From Dysidea avara (lineage: Eukaryota; Porifera; Demospongiae; Dictyoceratida; Dysideidae): a stretch of DNA of 64,000 bases. The translations under genes were made by a program, and so were the position numbers. The notes beneath the pieces were generated by a model. It made no database searches. It was not told the origin of the DNA and saw only the letters and a list, made by a program, of their open reading frames with translations. The stretch is taken from assembly GCF_963678975.1 (NCBI RefSeq), contig NC_089276.1, positions 6,659,098 through 6,723,097 of the forward strand, written 5' to 3'. The stretch's first letter is position 1; every line of letters starts with the position of its first letter. This document shows positions 1-12,203 of the stretch, in pieces.

Positions 1-1239
1 TTGACATGCAGTATCTCCATTCCCTGATAGAGGGAATGTGATAGTACAAGGCCTCAATAGGATGACAGCTGATTAGGTTCATGTAATGCACAGCTCAACA
101 CATGGTTTGGCTTAAGATAATAGCAAGAGTCTGGGAGGGGACTATTGCTAGCCTTACCCCAGACATCTCACTATCCCAAGTATCTGTCAAAAGGAAAAAA
201 AATAATCCAATATTAATACCTTACATTTTTCCCGCCACACTACAATAAAAAAGTAATACAAAACAAAATATCCCATGGCTGTCGAGGCCTTGTGCACTTA
301 CCAAACCCCTCCACAATCATTTGACTGTGTGAGGTCTACAACAGTAACAACCATGTGAAGGATAAACAAGTGGCCAGCCGGAACTAGCAGTGAAGTGGAT
401 ACGGAGCTGCACACTGTTACAGTTGAGTAAGGTGAATGAACAACATTGATTGCCCATATAATCTTGTGAACTGAAGGGGAAAGAAAATTGGTGAGCATTT
501 TAGTGGAACATGCAAGAATGATCTGTCAACAGTAGTTTCAGGCATTGTAGCAGCACAATTAATACTTCCAACATTAGAATTGACCCGGAACTGAATGGAG
601 GAGATTTGCCACCAACTGGTTTCTAGATACTATAATGACAAAGATGGTCTGGAGGCCATGAAAATGGTTTGCTCTACAATGACATGCTCGTGTCTTATAT
701 AGCTATACCATATAGCCTAAATATATTTATCCTAGCAAAAGTTTTATCCTTGAAAATTAATATTTAGACCTCAATATACTAATAGTTTTTGGGATTGCTT
801 GCAAAAATCTATGAAAAATTTAACATTGCTGGCTCAACCTCAAAGATTTTGCTCCTTGACACGCTATACAGTAGCAGCTAGGTCTTGATTGCTCTGGCTT
901 CTGCTGTATTTCAGACATGGAGATTCAGCTGCTGTGGGTGCATGCCAATATATGCCAGCTTTAAGTGGTGGTCAAACTTTTAGACTATATCTATAACTAA
1001 ATTGAATTGATTATACTGGCAATAAATTATAATAATGATAGTGTACTCTGTATAGGGCCCCACATGTAAAGCAAGTTTTAAAGGTAACTGTTTAACATTT
1101 CTATACCTGCCGACATTGACATTATAGCTAATATAAGGAATTTTTCTTAGGAAAAGTCAGTTGGTATAGTTATACAAGTCAGTATATATTATTCAGTTAT
1201 ACCATGAAAAGATTTTGGCCCAGCTCTTGTGAATTTCTA
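1..1239. other. Non-coding stretch, nothing recognised
   Basis: AT-rich sequence with only short chance reading frames and no convincing exon, RNA gene or long repeat on either strand. It ends at the left end of a MITE at 1240. Confidence 0.5.
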
Positions 1240-1426
1240 CAGTGGAACCTCTCCATATTACGGACATTTTGGGACCCAGAAATTTTAGCCACTTTTTGCT
1301 GTAATATAGAGGTTTTCCTCTTTCAGAGGTAAAAAATGCATTAACCTTGCAGATCTGAAAATTATGGAGGTTTTTTCCATGCATTGTGTCCTTAAGTCGG
1401 GGAGTTTGTTAAGAGAGGTTCCACTG
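1240..1426. mobile_element. TA-flanked MITE with CAGTGGAACCTCTC ends
   Basis: The 187-bp unit begins CAGTGGAACCTCTC and ends with its exact reverse complement GAGAGGTTCCACTG. It is flanked on both sides by TA (1238-1239 and 1427-1428), the target duplication made by Tc1/mariner/pogo-type transposases. There is no coding capacity, so it is a non-autonomous element. Related end fragments are visible near 7588 and 62910, where 'acctgt' is followed by 'ataaggac' or 'gtaaggac'. Confidence 0.8.
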
Positions 1427-1579
1427 TAGATCCATTATTACTTCTAATGGCAACCTATTATACAAACATGGCAAGGAAAAAAGTCAAACATGACATAACA
1501 TACAAAACCAATACAACATAGCTAGGTAATTAAGCATTAACAAGAACAATATAGGACTACAACTATAACTTGGTGGATC

Positions 1580-1915
1580 TATCACTACTTTCACCAGACT
1601 ACAACAGCAAAGAACCTAGCTATGGCATTAAACAATGGTACACAAACTGACTTATTACTATTGGATTTCTCCAAAGCATTTAATTAGGTTTCTCATCAAA
1701 GACATTGTACAAACTCTCACATTATGGCATCAGTGGACCTTTGTTTAACTAGATTAAGGACTATCTATCTAATAGACAACAGAAAGTTACTTTGGATGGT
1801 GCTTCTAGCAGATCCTCACAAGTCATGTCAGGAGTACCTGTCTTAGGGCCCTTACTATTTTTGCTTTACATAAATGACTTACTGACAGAAATATCCTCTA
1901 TCATTCAGCTATATA

Positions 1916-1975
<60 letters not shown>

Positions 1976-2790
1976 AATGATGTTATTATTTACAGACCTA
2001 TTGTTTCTACTGAAGATGTGCTTCTGCTTCAACAAGATCTAGAGATATTGGCACAATGGGCCAAGGACTGGTTAATGACTTTTAATCTATCAAAATGCGA
2101 GCATCTACTCATAACAAACAAACGTTCATCTATATCTTATACATAAATGGCTATATCATTAACAAGGTTATATAGCTCCAGCAAGGAGTCACTATTACTA
2201 ATAACCTAAGTTAGAGTAAACAAATCAATAATGTTGTGAACAAAGCAAACTCAGTCAGCAGGGGCGGATCCAGGGGTACTTAGCATTTGTTAGGTCAATA
2301 GTAGAACATGCATCTGTAATTTTATCCCCCTATATATACCAATTGTGACAAAACTGCTTTGGAAAAGGTACAGTGTAAAGCTGCCTGATTCGTGTGTAAT
2401 GATTTTTCAAGTTATTCAAGTGTCCCATCAATGCTTTCTGAACTAAAGTAGAATTCATTGGAAGACAGACAGATTCAATCAAGACTTATTATGTTTTATA
2501 AAATTCTAAATGAGATAGTTGAAGTTGACTTTAGTCACTATCTACACCCATCTCGAACAAAAACTCGAGGTCACCAGCAAAACTTTAGACAACTTCAAGC
2601 AAGCCGGGATAAACTCTTATCATCATTCATTTTTGCCAGCCACCATATGTGAATGGAACTCTTTGCCAAGAGATGTATAGTTGATTCTTCTAGCTATAGT
2701 GTAGATGAGTTTATGAACAAATTGTACATGCACACATACACTCATGTTAGAGTTTTGTGCATCACTAATAAATAAATATTAAATAAACAT
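1580..2790 (+). pseudogene. Dead non-LTR retrotransposon (CR1/Jockey-like) reverse transcriptase
   Basis: Pieces of a LINE-type reverse transcriptase can be read in order on the plus strand. They are a domain-A region reading LLLLDFSKAFN followed by a stop (the family has DFSKAFD), a GVPVLGPLLFLLYINDLL block at about 1831-1884, a YANDVIIY block at about 1971-1994 where YADD is expected, and a thumb/C-terminal part (LEDRQIQSRLIMFYKI, 2455-2502) ending near WNSLP at about 2654. Reading frames shift several times and both catalytic aspartate positions are altered, so the copy is inactive. A TA microsatellite interrupts the gene just before the YANDV block. The 3' end falls near an A/T-rich stretch at 2765-2790. 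The subfamily (CR1, L2 or Jockey) is uncertain. Confidence 0.8.
1911..1972. repeat. (TA)n microsatellite inside the reverse transcriptase
   Basis: About 60 bp of nearly uninterrupted TA. It lies exactly between the codons for QLY and YANDV of the reverse transcriptase, so it seems to have grown from the TAT/TAC codons of the catalytic motif. Confidence 0.9.
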
Positions 2791-2932
2791 GATTGGAACC
2801 CTAAACCATAGATAGTATAATAACCAAATCACGATTATAATGGCAAGTTATATAGTGCCGGCAGTCACGTACATTAAAAAAAAAAACTTAGACAAAAAAA
2901 CCTAAGAAAGCGAAAAAAAAAAGTCTCAGCAG

Positions 2933-2943
2933 GGGCTCGAACC
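2933..2943 (-). promoter_or_regulatory. RNA polymerase III B-box-like site (possible SINE or tRNA-like remnant)
   Basis: The minus strand reads GGTTCGAGCCC, an exact match to the B-box consensus GGTTCGANNCC, followed downstream by a run of T. The flanking T-arm does not pair fully and no A box or cloverleaf is visible, so this is not a tRNA gene. A tRNA-derived SINE end is the simplest reading. Confidence 0.35.
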
Positions 2944-2977
2944 CGGGCATCCGTACTCATGTTGTGTCCCTCATGCG

Positions 2978-3064
2978 TATTTTGCCCATACGCGTATATC
3001 CCATACGCGTATGGGATATCCCATACGCGTATACTCGTACGGGGTGCCTGTACGCGTATGGGAC
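2978..3064. repeat. Cluster of CCATACGCGTATGG palindromes (copy 1)
   Basis: Several overlapping versions of the palindrome CCCATACGCGTATGGG occur within about 85 bp, separated by 'atat' spacers. The same cluster appears in the opposite orientation at 11903-12023. The CpG-rich ACGCGT cores stand out from AT-rich surroundings. Confidence 0.8.
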
Positions 3065-3069
3065 GATGT

Positions 3070-4660
3070 TTTGAAATAGGTTCCATCTTACTATGCACGC
3101 CTAGATCTTGTCCAAATAGCTTTGTTGCACTACAAAATCACTGTTATCTAGCTGTAACTGAATGAATTGGCTAGACGATAAATGATTTTAGAGGCGCTTA
3201 ATTCGCTATCGACAGCTTCAATGGGTTGACATGGCGTGGAGAGAAAAATGACTTTTATAGTTTTACTGGAACTTGCATGAAGGTGTAGTACACAGTCTAT
3301 TGTATGTGAATAAAACAGTAAAGCTAGCTATAGCATGATATCAAGTTTAATATAATATTTATTCTTAATGCAAAACTAACTTATAGATAAAGCAGCTGGT
3401 ATCCTGAATCCTGATTTGAACTATCAGCACTTAGAAGAGTTAAAATTGCAAAGGTGCAACAAATGCAGGAGTGTATAGCTAATGTATATAGCTAGCTATT
3501 CTGGAACATGTGGGGGACACCCCGAAAGGTGTACTGGGAACATCCTTTTTAACAGTGTGGGTCATAAACAACATTATAACTAGAGAAAATTACTTCATTG
3601 CATGGGGCAATTAAGTAATATGTAGCATCACCGATAGCAACTGCTGAGCAACAATACCTCAAGGAGCCATCCAAGCAGGAAGTGAAGTGGCTATCCAGTC
3701 AACAATCGAACATGCTCCTAGCAACCACTCACCCATGTGGCCTTTGCCACACATGCATAGGGCCGGGGCTGATCCAGGGAGTGGATGGGGTGGCTAGGCA
3801 CCCACCTTGCTTGGCCTGTGAATTGCATATAGGCATGCCTTTACTTCCTGCCAAAAAATAATAAAATACTGTGGCTATGCATTTACATACTAGTTTCATA
3901 CCATTGACAGCATGTAGAGGAGAAGTGAGTCTATATAGCATAGGCAGTTGGTAGTAAGAATAGTTAAACAAATCCTAGACTTAAAAGATTTTCTTCTATA
4001 GTTTTAATCTCAGGAAGGTAGATATTCAAAAATTGGGAAGAATGCCCTTTTATTCCTAGCAGGGCATGCTGTGCAGTATGCTAGCCTACAGTGTACTAAG
4101 AGTACACTGTGACTCATCATGTGTTTATCTAGACTGTAAGTCGTACACCAGCCATGGATATGGTCAGTAGCTATCACCACCCTCATTATCTGATACATTG
4201 ATCATGCTCGAGTCCTACTAAAACTCACTTTCATTTTGTCCATGTATATATTATGTATAGAAGAAGAAACCATCATTAATAATTGTTGAGAAAACACGAA
4301 TGACTGATTACAAACAAATTATATTATATTGTGTACAAGAGAATGTGTCCTCGGACAACATGTGACCACATGTCTGACCAACAGTGGACAGCAGTGGGCA
4401 TGGCAAGGAAAAAATTAAATTACAAAACTAAAGTTACAGGTTATATTATATACAGAATTAAAAGCAGTCTGGGTTGATTATATATTTTATGTAGATCAGT
4501 TCTACACTTCTATTCTCTCAGCTTGAACTTGGACCAGCCACCTCCCTTCATAATATTATGAACTCTTGATAATATATATTTCTGTATCAGTGCCTGATAC
4601 ATGCTCTCTCTATAATTTTAACACCTCTCTTTTGATCTCTTTGCTGCTCGCTTTACTGAG
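3070..4660. other. Intergenic stretch without recognised genes
   Basis: No coding exon is supported here. It lies upstream of the integrase/protease gene and may hold that gene's promoter or, if the gene is a transposon, its 5' terminus. I could not find a matching terminal inverted repeat by eye. Confidence 0.4.
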
Positions 4661-4683
4661 CTTATTTGCCGCCACAAGTGCTG

Positions 4684-7600
4684 ATGCATGCATGCAATCC
4701 TATAGTGTTTGCTAGCAGTATAGTTTATGACCTGAGAGTATCACCTGAGAGTATCGAGTCCCGCTTGAATGCCGTGATGGATGATAAAATTTCCGTGGAA
4801 AGGGTTCGGAGAGAATTTAACGAGTTCCTAGCTAGCCAGGCCGCGAAACGTTCTAATTCTTTGTTTAACCGTGAGAAATTCGATTTAATCAAGGCCACCT
4901 TGCTTGAAGGTATAGCTAAGCGGCTGTGTAGTATAGGCTGTAGTTCAATGTTCCTCTTTCGTTCGTACATTAGACCACTCTGGTCACGGAGCTGAAGATG
5001 GCTCGGCGGAAGATGGTGGTGATTCCAAGGACGATTACGAAATTAAACCAAGATTTAGGCAGTACGTCAAGGAGAAGCAGTTTGAACTGAAAGATTTTCC
5101 GCAGATTGGATTAAATAATGCTGTGATCGTTCCTACAAAGAGCAAGAGCATGGTGAGTTTAACGCGGCCGCGCGCTCCTTCAACACCGCGCATGTCGGTG
5201 GCATTAACTATGGAGTATGCATGGGTACTTGACAGTCTGTCTCAATATTATACCCTGTTGCAATTGGAGAAATAAGTTTTTAACGCAAAATATATCAGAC
5301 CCTTTCAATGTGTGAGTGGCTAAATCTCTTTAATATATATTATGTAGCTGCCTATAAAATTTGGAGATATATAGCTATAGCTATTTTCACATGTATGCAT
5401 GTCTCATTAATATATATAGGTTCCGACCAATTCTCTGTTTGAAGGCTATAGAAGAGTAGTAACAACAGATGACATATTTGATATCATCCAGTCTGTTCAT
5501 GAGAAAGGCACGGCACACTCGGGTGTTAGGAAGACTTATTCAGTGGTATGCATAATAGTATAATATAATTATATGAGTGTTATTAATAAATCAGCTAGCA
5601 TTAATGCATTAACTATGTACACTCCCTAGCTGCTATTGTCATTATTGCATTATTAAAAATGCACATTTTCACTGTATGTGTAAGCGGTATAAGCACTGCC
5701 ACACAATAATTTTCATTCTTTCGCCTGAAGATTTCGTCAAACTACGAAGGGATAACACGAACTTGTGTAGAGGAATATTGCAGACTGTGCCTCACTTGCT
5801 CTTGTAAGAAGCCTCAATTAACAAAAGCTCCTTTGAAACCCATCATTTCAAAGAGATTCCATGTTCGTGGACAGGTAAATAATATTGCTTTTATATTCCA
5901 TTTATGCAGGAATAACATAATAAGTGTATTATATATATATACTTCATATTGTAGATTGATTTGATTGACATGTCAAGCATTCCAGACAGCAACAACAGAT
6001 GGATTGGTCATTACAAAGATCACTTTAGCAAGTTTTCCATTCTATGGGCACAATCTAGGAAGTGTGCTGCAGAAACTGTTTTGTGCTTGCAACGATATGT
6101 TTTCGCATACCTTGGGGTACCTAAGATACTCCAATCTGATCATGGTCGAGAATTCAACAATGAGGTTGGAAAGACAACTGTCTAGGTGCATGCTGTATTT
6201 TATGCATTCCTTTATAGCTTTTTGAGACGATTGTTCATGAGTGGAGTCAAGAGACAATTTTAATTCGAGGTAGACCAAGGCACCCCCAATCAAATGGGTG
6301 TGTTGAAAAAGCTAACGGAGTGGTGAAACACATGCTCACTTCACTCATGGCTGACATGAAGACAACAGAATGGGTTCAGTTTCTTCCCAGAGTTCAATGT
6401 AAGTTTTATTTAAAACAGGTGCTATTGATGCCAATTATTGTATATAATTTTGTTTTTCCAGTTACAATCAATAAGCAACCACATGCGACCATTAAAACAT
6501 CACCATACCAAGTGGTGTTTGGTCTAGATCCATCTTCTGAACCCGTGAAAGGAATGTGTTTGGCAGAAGAAGAGACCATTATTATGGATCCTCCCACAGA
6601 AACTGATGATTTGACAGAGCTAGGTAACACAGATTCTTACTCTGATCCGGTGACCAAGACTACGCAACCTGAAGTGGCCAAGGCCAGAACCTGTGTTGGT
6701 GACACAGAGTTCAGACAGCAGACACCTATCATTCCAGCAGGTATAAGGGGAATGATTTAAAATTGCCATTGCAGCTGCTTTGTTTGTTATTAATGCAGAA
6801 AATGAAGACAGGCACCATGAAGTTAGACAGTTTGCAAAGAAAAACATTGCAAATTCAGCTGCTAAAATGAAGAAACTTTATGATAACAGCAAAAGAATCA
6901 AGGCTGTAAAATTTAAAATTGGGGATGGTGTGACTGTAAGGATTCCACAACATGACAGAGGTGTAGGTGATTTGAGAAGAATACCAGGAGTTGTGGTTGC
7001 AAAACAACATGGGTCTTACAAAATAAGAACCGAGTATGGACTTTTGAAAGGAAGATGTCGAACTGACCAGCTTCAGAAGTGCTTTCATGCAACAGTACAA
7101 ACCACTGGGTGGGAAGATGATCCCACAATAGCACTGCGATCGGCTGCAAAAAAATTCAATCGAAGGAAAACTGATGTTTCACACTGCAATTACAAATCTG
7201 GTTGTGTAAATGGCAAATGTGTATGTTTCAAAAGCAAAGTAAAATGCACAACATATTGCCACAAAGGGACAAGATGCAAGAATTCAGTCATCGGTATGAA
7301 TAGTAGTTATTTTTGTGTAGTATAATATAATTATATTCCACTTTGACAGCAGATGATTCTAGCATTGATGATAGTTGCCCATTGAACACTGAGACCGGTG
7401 AACAAGCTAATGAGAATCGTACAGGAAGCACCTCAGTGAAGACAAAACAAATTGGCAGTGATAGCTTTCCAGTGAAGAGGGAACAGGTTGACCTAGAGCC
7501 ATCATACAGCAATGCTCGGGATGGATGTGAGCACATATGCATACAATAACTATCATGCCAGACATGATATTACAGCTACATATAGTTACAATAGAACCTG

Positions 7601-10600
7601 TCTCTAAAAATAACTTTGTAATAAGGACAAAAAAATATTAGCCCCATGAGTTCTGGTCCACATAAAAATTAATATGTGACCCAGTCTGACAAAATCAGTG
7701 TATATCCCGAAAATACACATGTTTACTGAATCTTGTCTATCTCCATCACTGTATTTGACCCTAGAATAATTCTGTAAACTTCATTAAAATTGTAAGCAAT
7801 TTTTACATAAGTGGTTAAACGTTTATGTGGATGCTAGCTATAATCATGGACAAAGTAATGTAGCTTCAAGCATTTAAAAGTAGGTCAAATTTTGACAGGC
7901 TATAAGAGACTGATTTTGTCAGCCCAGGTCACATATTGGTCAAACTCTTGGTTCCAAATGGTAGAGGGTACACTGCATGTACTATGTTGAAGTGAGATGC
8001 ATTGAAACATCTGCATGGACATGCACACAAAATATCTTTAATGCTCCCCATACATAGCATATTTGTCATGGATATGTCTAAGTAAATGTACATGCACGGG
8101 TAGATCATCGGTATAAGATGAATTGGTACAACAGGTAGTTCTGGGGTCCAGGGAGTAGAAGAAGAAGAAGCCAGTAGTATGTCAGTAGAAGAAACCAGCC
8201 CTAAGCTTGAAGGTAAGAAATAAATTCAATCATGTAGGTGTGTGTTAATCTGCATGGATTATACATTTTAGGGGGTCATGAAATTTTCAGCAATGAAGAT
8301 ATTCCACCAGGGAACAGCTTTCAGTTTGACAAAATCGTGAAACTTAGCAAGAAGATGAAAACTATTATACAGAACCATCCATCGTTTTTGTTTAAGCCAT
8401 GTGGGCCTGCCCATGAATACATATCTAACAGTCTCAAAACCAACTTACCAGCTGCATTTCTGCACAGCTATGTTGTGGATAACTATGAAGACCAGAAATG
8501 TTTGAAGGATCTTTGCTATGCTCACAAGGAACCAGTTCCAATCACAATTGTGCAAAAGTTTACCAACAAAATGTATGATTTGAAGGATGATGTAGAGACA
8601 AACAAACAAACAGTCGACTTATTGAATCAAGAAGAGCCTACAATGGCTAATGTACTTATTGACTATTTCCACTTGCACAAATCCCGTAAGGATATTTTGT
8701 AGGCTGTAACTACTTTTCTCTATCTACACTTTTCATTCATTCATTTTCATCTTTATTTTGCAGGAGGGGTAGTTCATCAGTATTGTCCTAATTCATCAGA
8801 TGAAGAAGTTGATGAAAATGATTATCAAACCGAAGGTTTTGTGCCCGGTATATCATCTGTCTGCATAATATTGCTATCATGCAGGCCGATTAATGAGAAT
8901 TAATCAGAAACAAAACCCAGATGCTTTTTGAAGCGAAGTTTGGTAGTTACAAAGTTTACGACGAGGGAATTCTGTCACTGATCGACACCAATGGATGGGT
9001 TACTGATGAAGTACGTGCTTTTAAACTTTATGCAAGCAAGCATATATGTATATATGTTGTATATAGGTGATAGCATCTTATCTACTATACATGATCCGTG
9101 CCAACAAAAAGGTTAGAGATAATACATAGAAAAGTCTAGTGCATATGAATGTATGCATTATGTGCATGCTCACTTCCAAACACAGGTAGGCATGAGGCTA
9201 TTATGCTCCAATAATTGAGCATTATGCTTTTGAGCAGTGCTAAAAAAATCACCTATTATGCTTTTGAGAATTGCCCATTATTCCCAAAATTATGCCACCA
9301 CAATCGGCTAATAATGCCAGTTTATTGCTGTATCAGGCCATTTTCATTGATGTTTAAGCTTCAAATAGTCTTGAATTCTTTAGCTGGTTGCTGTATTAGA
9401 GTATTTCGTTTCAATGTGACTGCTTTATTAGAGTAAACAATATTCAGTGACTGTTCTATTAGAGTTTCTGACTGCTCTATTAGAGTATCTCGATCTTTTT
9501 AAACGGAATTTTGTAATCTGCAGATTTTCCTACTGTTAAAGTTTTATAATCACCTCAAAATGCTTGCATAATTCCTGATTCCCACACATACCTATTATGC
9601 TCGAAATTATGCCGGCATAATCGTCGCATCCCTAAACACAGGAAGAAGAAATATTTATCATGGACGTGTCTGCAGTGAATGACATTTGTAATGGGACGTA
9701 TATCCTTAAGAAGAAAGTTTTAAGCAATGTATGAGTTGGTACTTTACGAGGACTTACAGACACCTGTATACATATATTTCTGCAGGTTGATTTGTCTCAT
9801 TACAATGCCCTCATTGGACCTTACTGCTACCAGAAGATGCACTGGATATTGGTGGTCAGACATATTTGTACATTTATATCTTTATAGCTACTATTTCTTT
9901 AGATCGTCGAACCAAAGAATGGAAAGGTTCTCTACATTGACCCAAAGAAGTATGAAGAAAGAGATCATAGACTAATACAAAGGATAAGAAAAAACTGGAA
10001 GTTAGTACAGTTAATATTTTGCACACATAGTTAGTTAAGTATGTATACACATTAATTTGCATATCAACAGGAACACATTCTTTGAACTCCCTGGCTATTT
10101 GCATATAATCCCTGGCTATTTGCATATAATTCTCTTGCAGCGCTTACAGCACCTATCAATATTGTGGTGGATATTGGCCAAAGAAGTATGTATGGGAAGT
10201 CGTCACGCCTCCACACAGTATACAGGAAGACAATTCGTCTTGTGGAGTTTATGTTATGAAGGTATGGCCTTAAGTATATTCTGCAACACAACATAAAGAA
10301 TTTCTAAAATAGTTTGCTGAACAATATTTAAGACATTTACCAATGAACATCCATGCTGGAACAGTTCACGATTTAAGAATAGAGATGGCAAAAGAAATAC
10401 TTAACAATTCAGGTAAACAAGCAGTTGTAAGGTACTTATGAGTGTTGTTAGCAATCTATTTGTTTGCAGAACCCATAGAAGAGCATTGCAGGACCTGCTC
10501 ATTCACTGCTACTAAAGCACAGGATTGGGTAAGTGTTGTTTGCTCTTTGTTTCATTGACTATCAGCTGAATATATACGTAGATTGGCTGTGGAACATGTG

Positions 10601-10731
10601 AATCGTGGTACCACCTGAATTGTGTCAACAGGCACATTAGCATTAAGTTGAATCCAGAGGATATACCTATAGTTAACTTTATTGGACCATGCTGTTCTAC
10701 TGGTGCAACCTATGTAATTGACTTTATGTAA
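4684..10731 (+). CDS. Ginger/KRBA2-like integrase fused to CXC, Ulp1 protease and PHD finger, 21 exons
   Basis: Exons: 4684-4909, 4974-5152, 5420-5545, 5731-5874, 5955-6164, 6218-6398, 6462-6740, 6799-7293, 7350-7526, 8135-8212, 8272-8685, 8764-8847, 8898-9010, 9067-9111, 9642-9728, 9786-9854, 9903-10000, 10141-10261, 10313-10412, 10470-10528, 10582-10731. All introns are GT-AG and the phases join into one open frame of about 1,144 aa. Domains in order: H2C2 zinc finger (about 145-210); DDE integrase core with D227, D287 (SDHGREF) and E325 (RPRHPQSNGCVEKANG); integrase C-terminal SH3-like module (about 485-545); CXC cysteine cluster (578-611); a helical region of unknown role (about 700-836); C48/Ulp1 peptidase with GWVTDEV, H965 (HW), D982, Q1030 and C1036 (SSCGVYVM); PHD finger (about 1083-1130). 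The first ATG is uncertain; 4777 is an alternative. The exon at 8898 uses an AG that is not the nearest one; the upstream AG at 8884 leads to a stop. Splice borders are my reading. Confidence 0.85.
7675..7933. mobile_element. TA-flanked MITE ending in TGTGACCCAG, in intron 9 of the integrase gene
   Basis: The 259-bp unit has ends TGTGACCCAGTCTGACAAAA and, at the right, a near reverse complement ending CCAGGTCACA. TA lies on both sides (7673-7674 and 7934-7935). It has no coding capacity and sits wholly inside an intron on the plus strand. Confidence 0.75.
9187..9634. mobile_element. hAT-type MITE inserted at a splice acceptor
   Basis: Ends are TAGGCATG at the left and CATCCCTA at the right; the first 40 or so bases of each end match as imperfect inverted repeats containing 'attatgc'. 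The element is flanked by an exact 8-bp direct repeat AACACAGG (9179-9186 and 9635-9642), typical of hAT transposition. The right copy carries the AG acceptor and the first G of exon 15 of the integrase/protease gene. Inside are several CTCTAATAGAG-type motifs (about 9390-9500). A related fragment lies at 63186-63300. Confidence 0.8.
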
Positions 10732-10739
10732 TCATGGTT

Positions 10740-11890
10740 AAATATTAATGTATGGCATATTATAATTTATAAAATTTTGTTTGGCCCCCAGCGAACATGC
10801 ATGGTGTAGAGCTAGCACTGCTACTGCTTAGTGCAGAGTAGATATTATGATTATGTGATCCTATGTCAGAAAATCAGTCGATTTTTAGTAGTTTTATATA
10901 CCGTTAAGTGGATGTGTAAACTTCAGTCTCTTGGACTGAACTCTGTGTTAGTGCATGGGTATTATGTTAGCTGTACTGTTTGCTTTTGTTTGTAAAGCTT
11001 TACAGTGACCAGCTGCACTGAAGGTCTGACAGCACTATTATGTTATAAGTATGTAGTCTTAGTCCATGTCTAATTTATATGCATTAATTTATGACCTGGC
11101 TTGTTATAGCTAATAATAATTATATTGATTCATGGAATTGTAGTTTTCAATCGATTTTAATGATTTACCCGGTACTGCATGTTGTGCTATATATGCACAA
11201 AGTGCATGCATGTAGCTATTTATACTAACTTACCATAGTTCTGCTTACACAATAATTCACATTAATTTCTACCCAGCATGCATTTGACCACTGGTATATG
11301 TCCAGTCACATAATAGAATAGCTAGATATTTATGGTGTGCTATATAAATAATTTGCTATTTATCTATTATACTGGACAGGCAGACTGACATGCCCATCGC
11401 TACTCCATTAAGAACAATTAGTAATTATAGATTATAGAATTAATACTCAAATTGAGTTTGTACATTGCAAATAAATAAATAAGTAAATATTTTACTGGAC
11501 AGGCAGAATGATGCCTGATTTGTTCAAGGGACTCGTGACTAGCTAGCCCAAAAGGTTGCTAGACTACTCAAGAAGTTCATCCGATTTAATCAACATATGC
11601 ATGCTCCACATGATTTGAATGGTGAAGGCCAGATATATGATACATGCAGCACATAGCAGCTTATAGCATGGAGAAGAAACGTGCGCGAAGTACTATGAGA
11701 CAAACAAATAGCTAGCTAGCTAGCTACAAATAAGCGCGACAGCAGTGTGCTAGCTATGTAATTTCTACATAGTATATGCCAGTAGGTAGTACAGCCAAAA
11801 CAAAGGTATATTTAATGAAACTGAACTGCAAAAGCTACGTATTTGTAAACCCAGTTGAATCTATGCAAGCAACGCTAAGCGCCTCAGAAT
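10740..11890. other. Intergenic stretch downstream of the integrase gene
   Basis: No exon is supported. Two short direct repeats of 'actggacaggcaga' occur at about 11370 and 11493. Some AATAAA-like signals occur but none can be assigned. Confidence 0.4.
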
Positions 11891-11902
11891 TAAATTATAT
11901 CG

Positions 11903-12023
11903 TCCCGTACGCGTACGGGGCCCTATACGCGTACGGGATGCCCATACGCGTATGGGACAGGGAAAATGCCCATACGCGTACGGGATATCCCATACGCGTA
12001 TGGGACAAAATACGCGTACGGGA
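11903..12023. repeat. Cluster of CCATACGCGTATGG palindromes (copy 2)
   Basis: Six ACGCGT-centred palindromes, of the forms CCCGTACGCGTACGGG and CCCATACGCGTATGGG, lie within 120 bp. Read on the minus strand, order and spacing resemble the cluster at 2978-3064, so the two are inverted copies of one repeat. Confidence 0.8.
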
Positions 12024-12203
12024 TGCAACACTCATAAGCAATGCTCGTAACCATTATATCACCGGTGCTGCAGCTACTCACCTCCCTTAGTTTCTACCTT
12101 ATAAACATCCGACTGAAGTGACTTCTATATATAACAAGAGTGAAGAAGAAACCAAAGCTGAACCCTAGCCTACCCCTAACGCTAAGGAACTACTTTTCGC
12201 ATC

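Noticed and set aside
2925-2975. A tRNA gene on the minus strand
   Set aside because: Only a B-box-like T-arm is present; the T-stem pairs imperfectly and there is no anticodon arm, D-arm or A box.
8885-8931. A one-base frameshift in the T5 run of the integrase/protease gene
   Set aside because: An alternative acceptor AG at 8896-8897 joins exon 12 to the protease exon in frame, so no lesion is needed.
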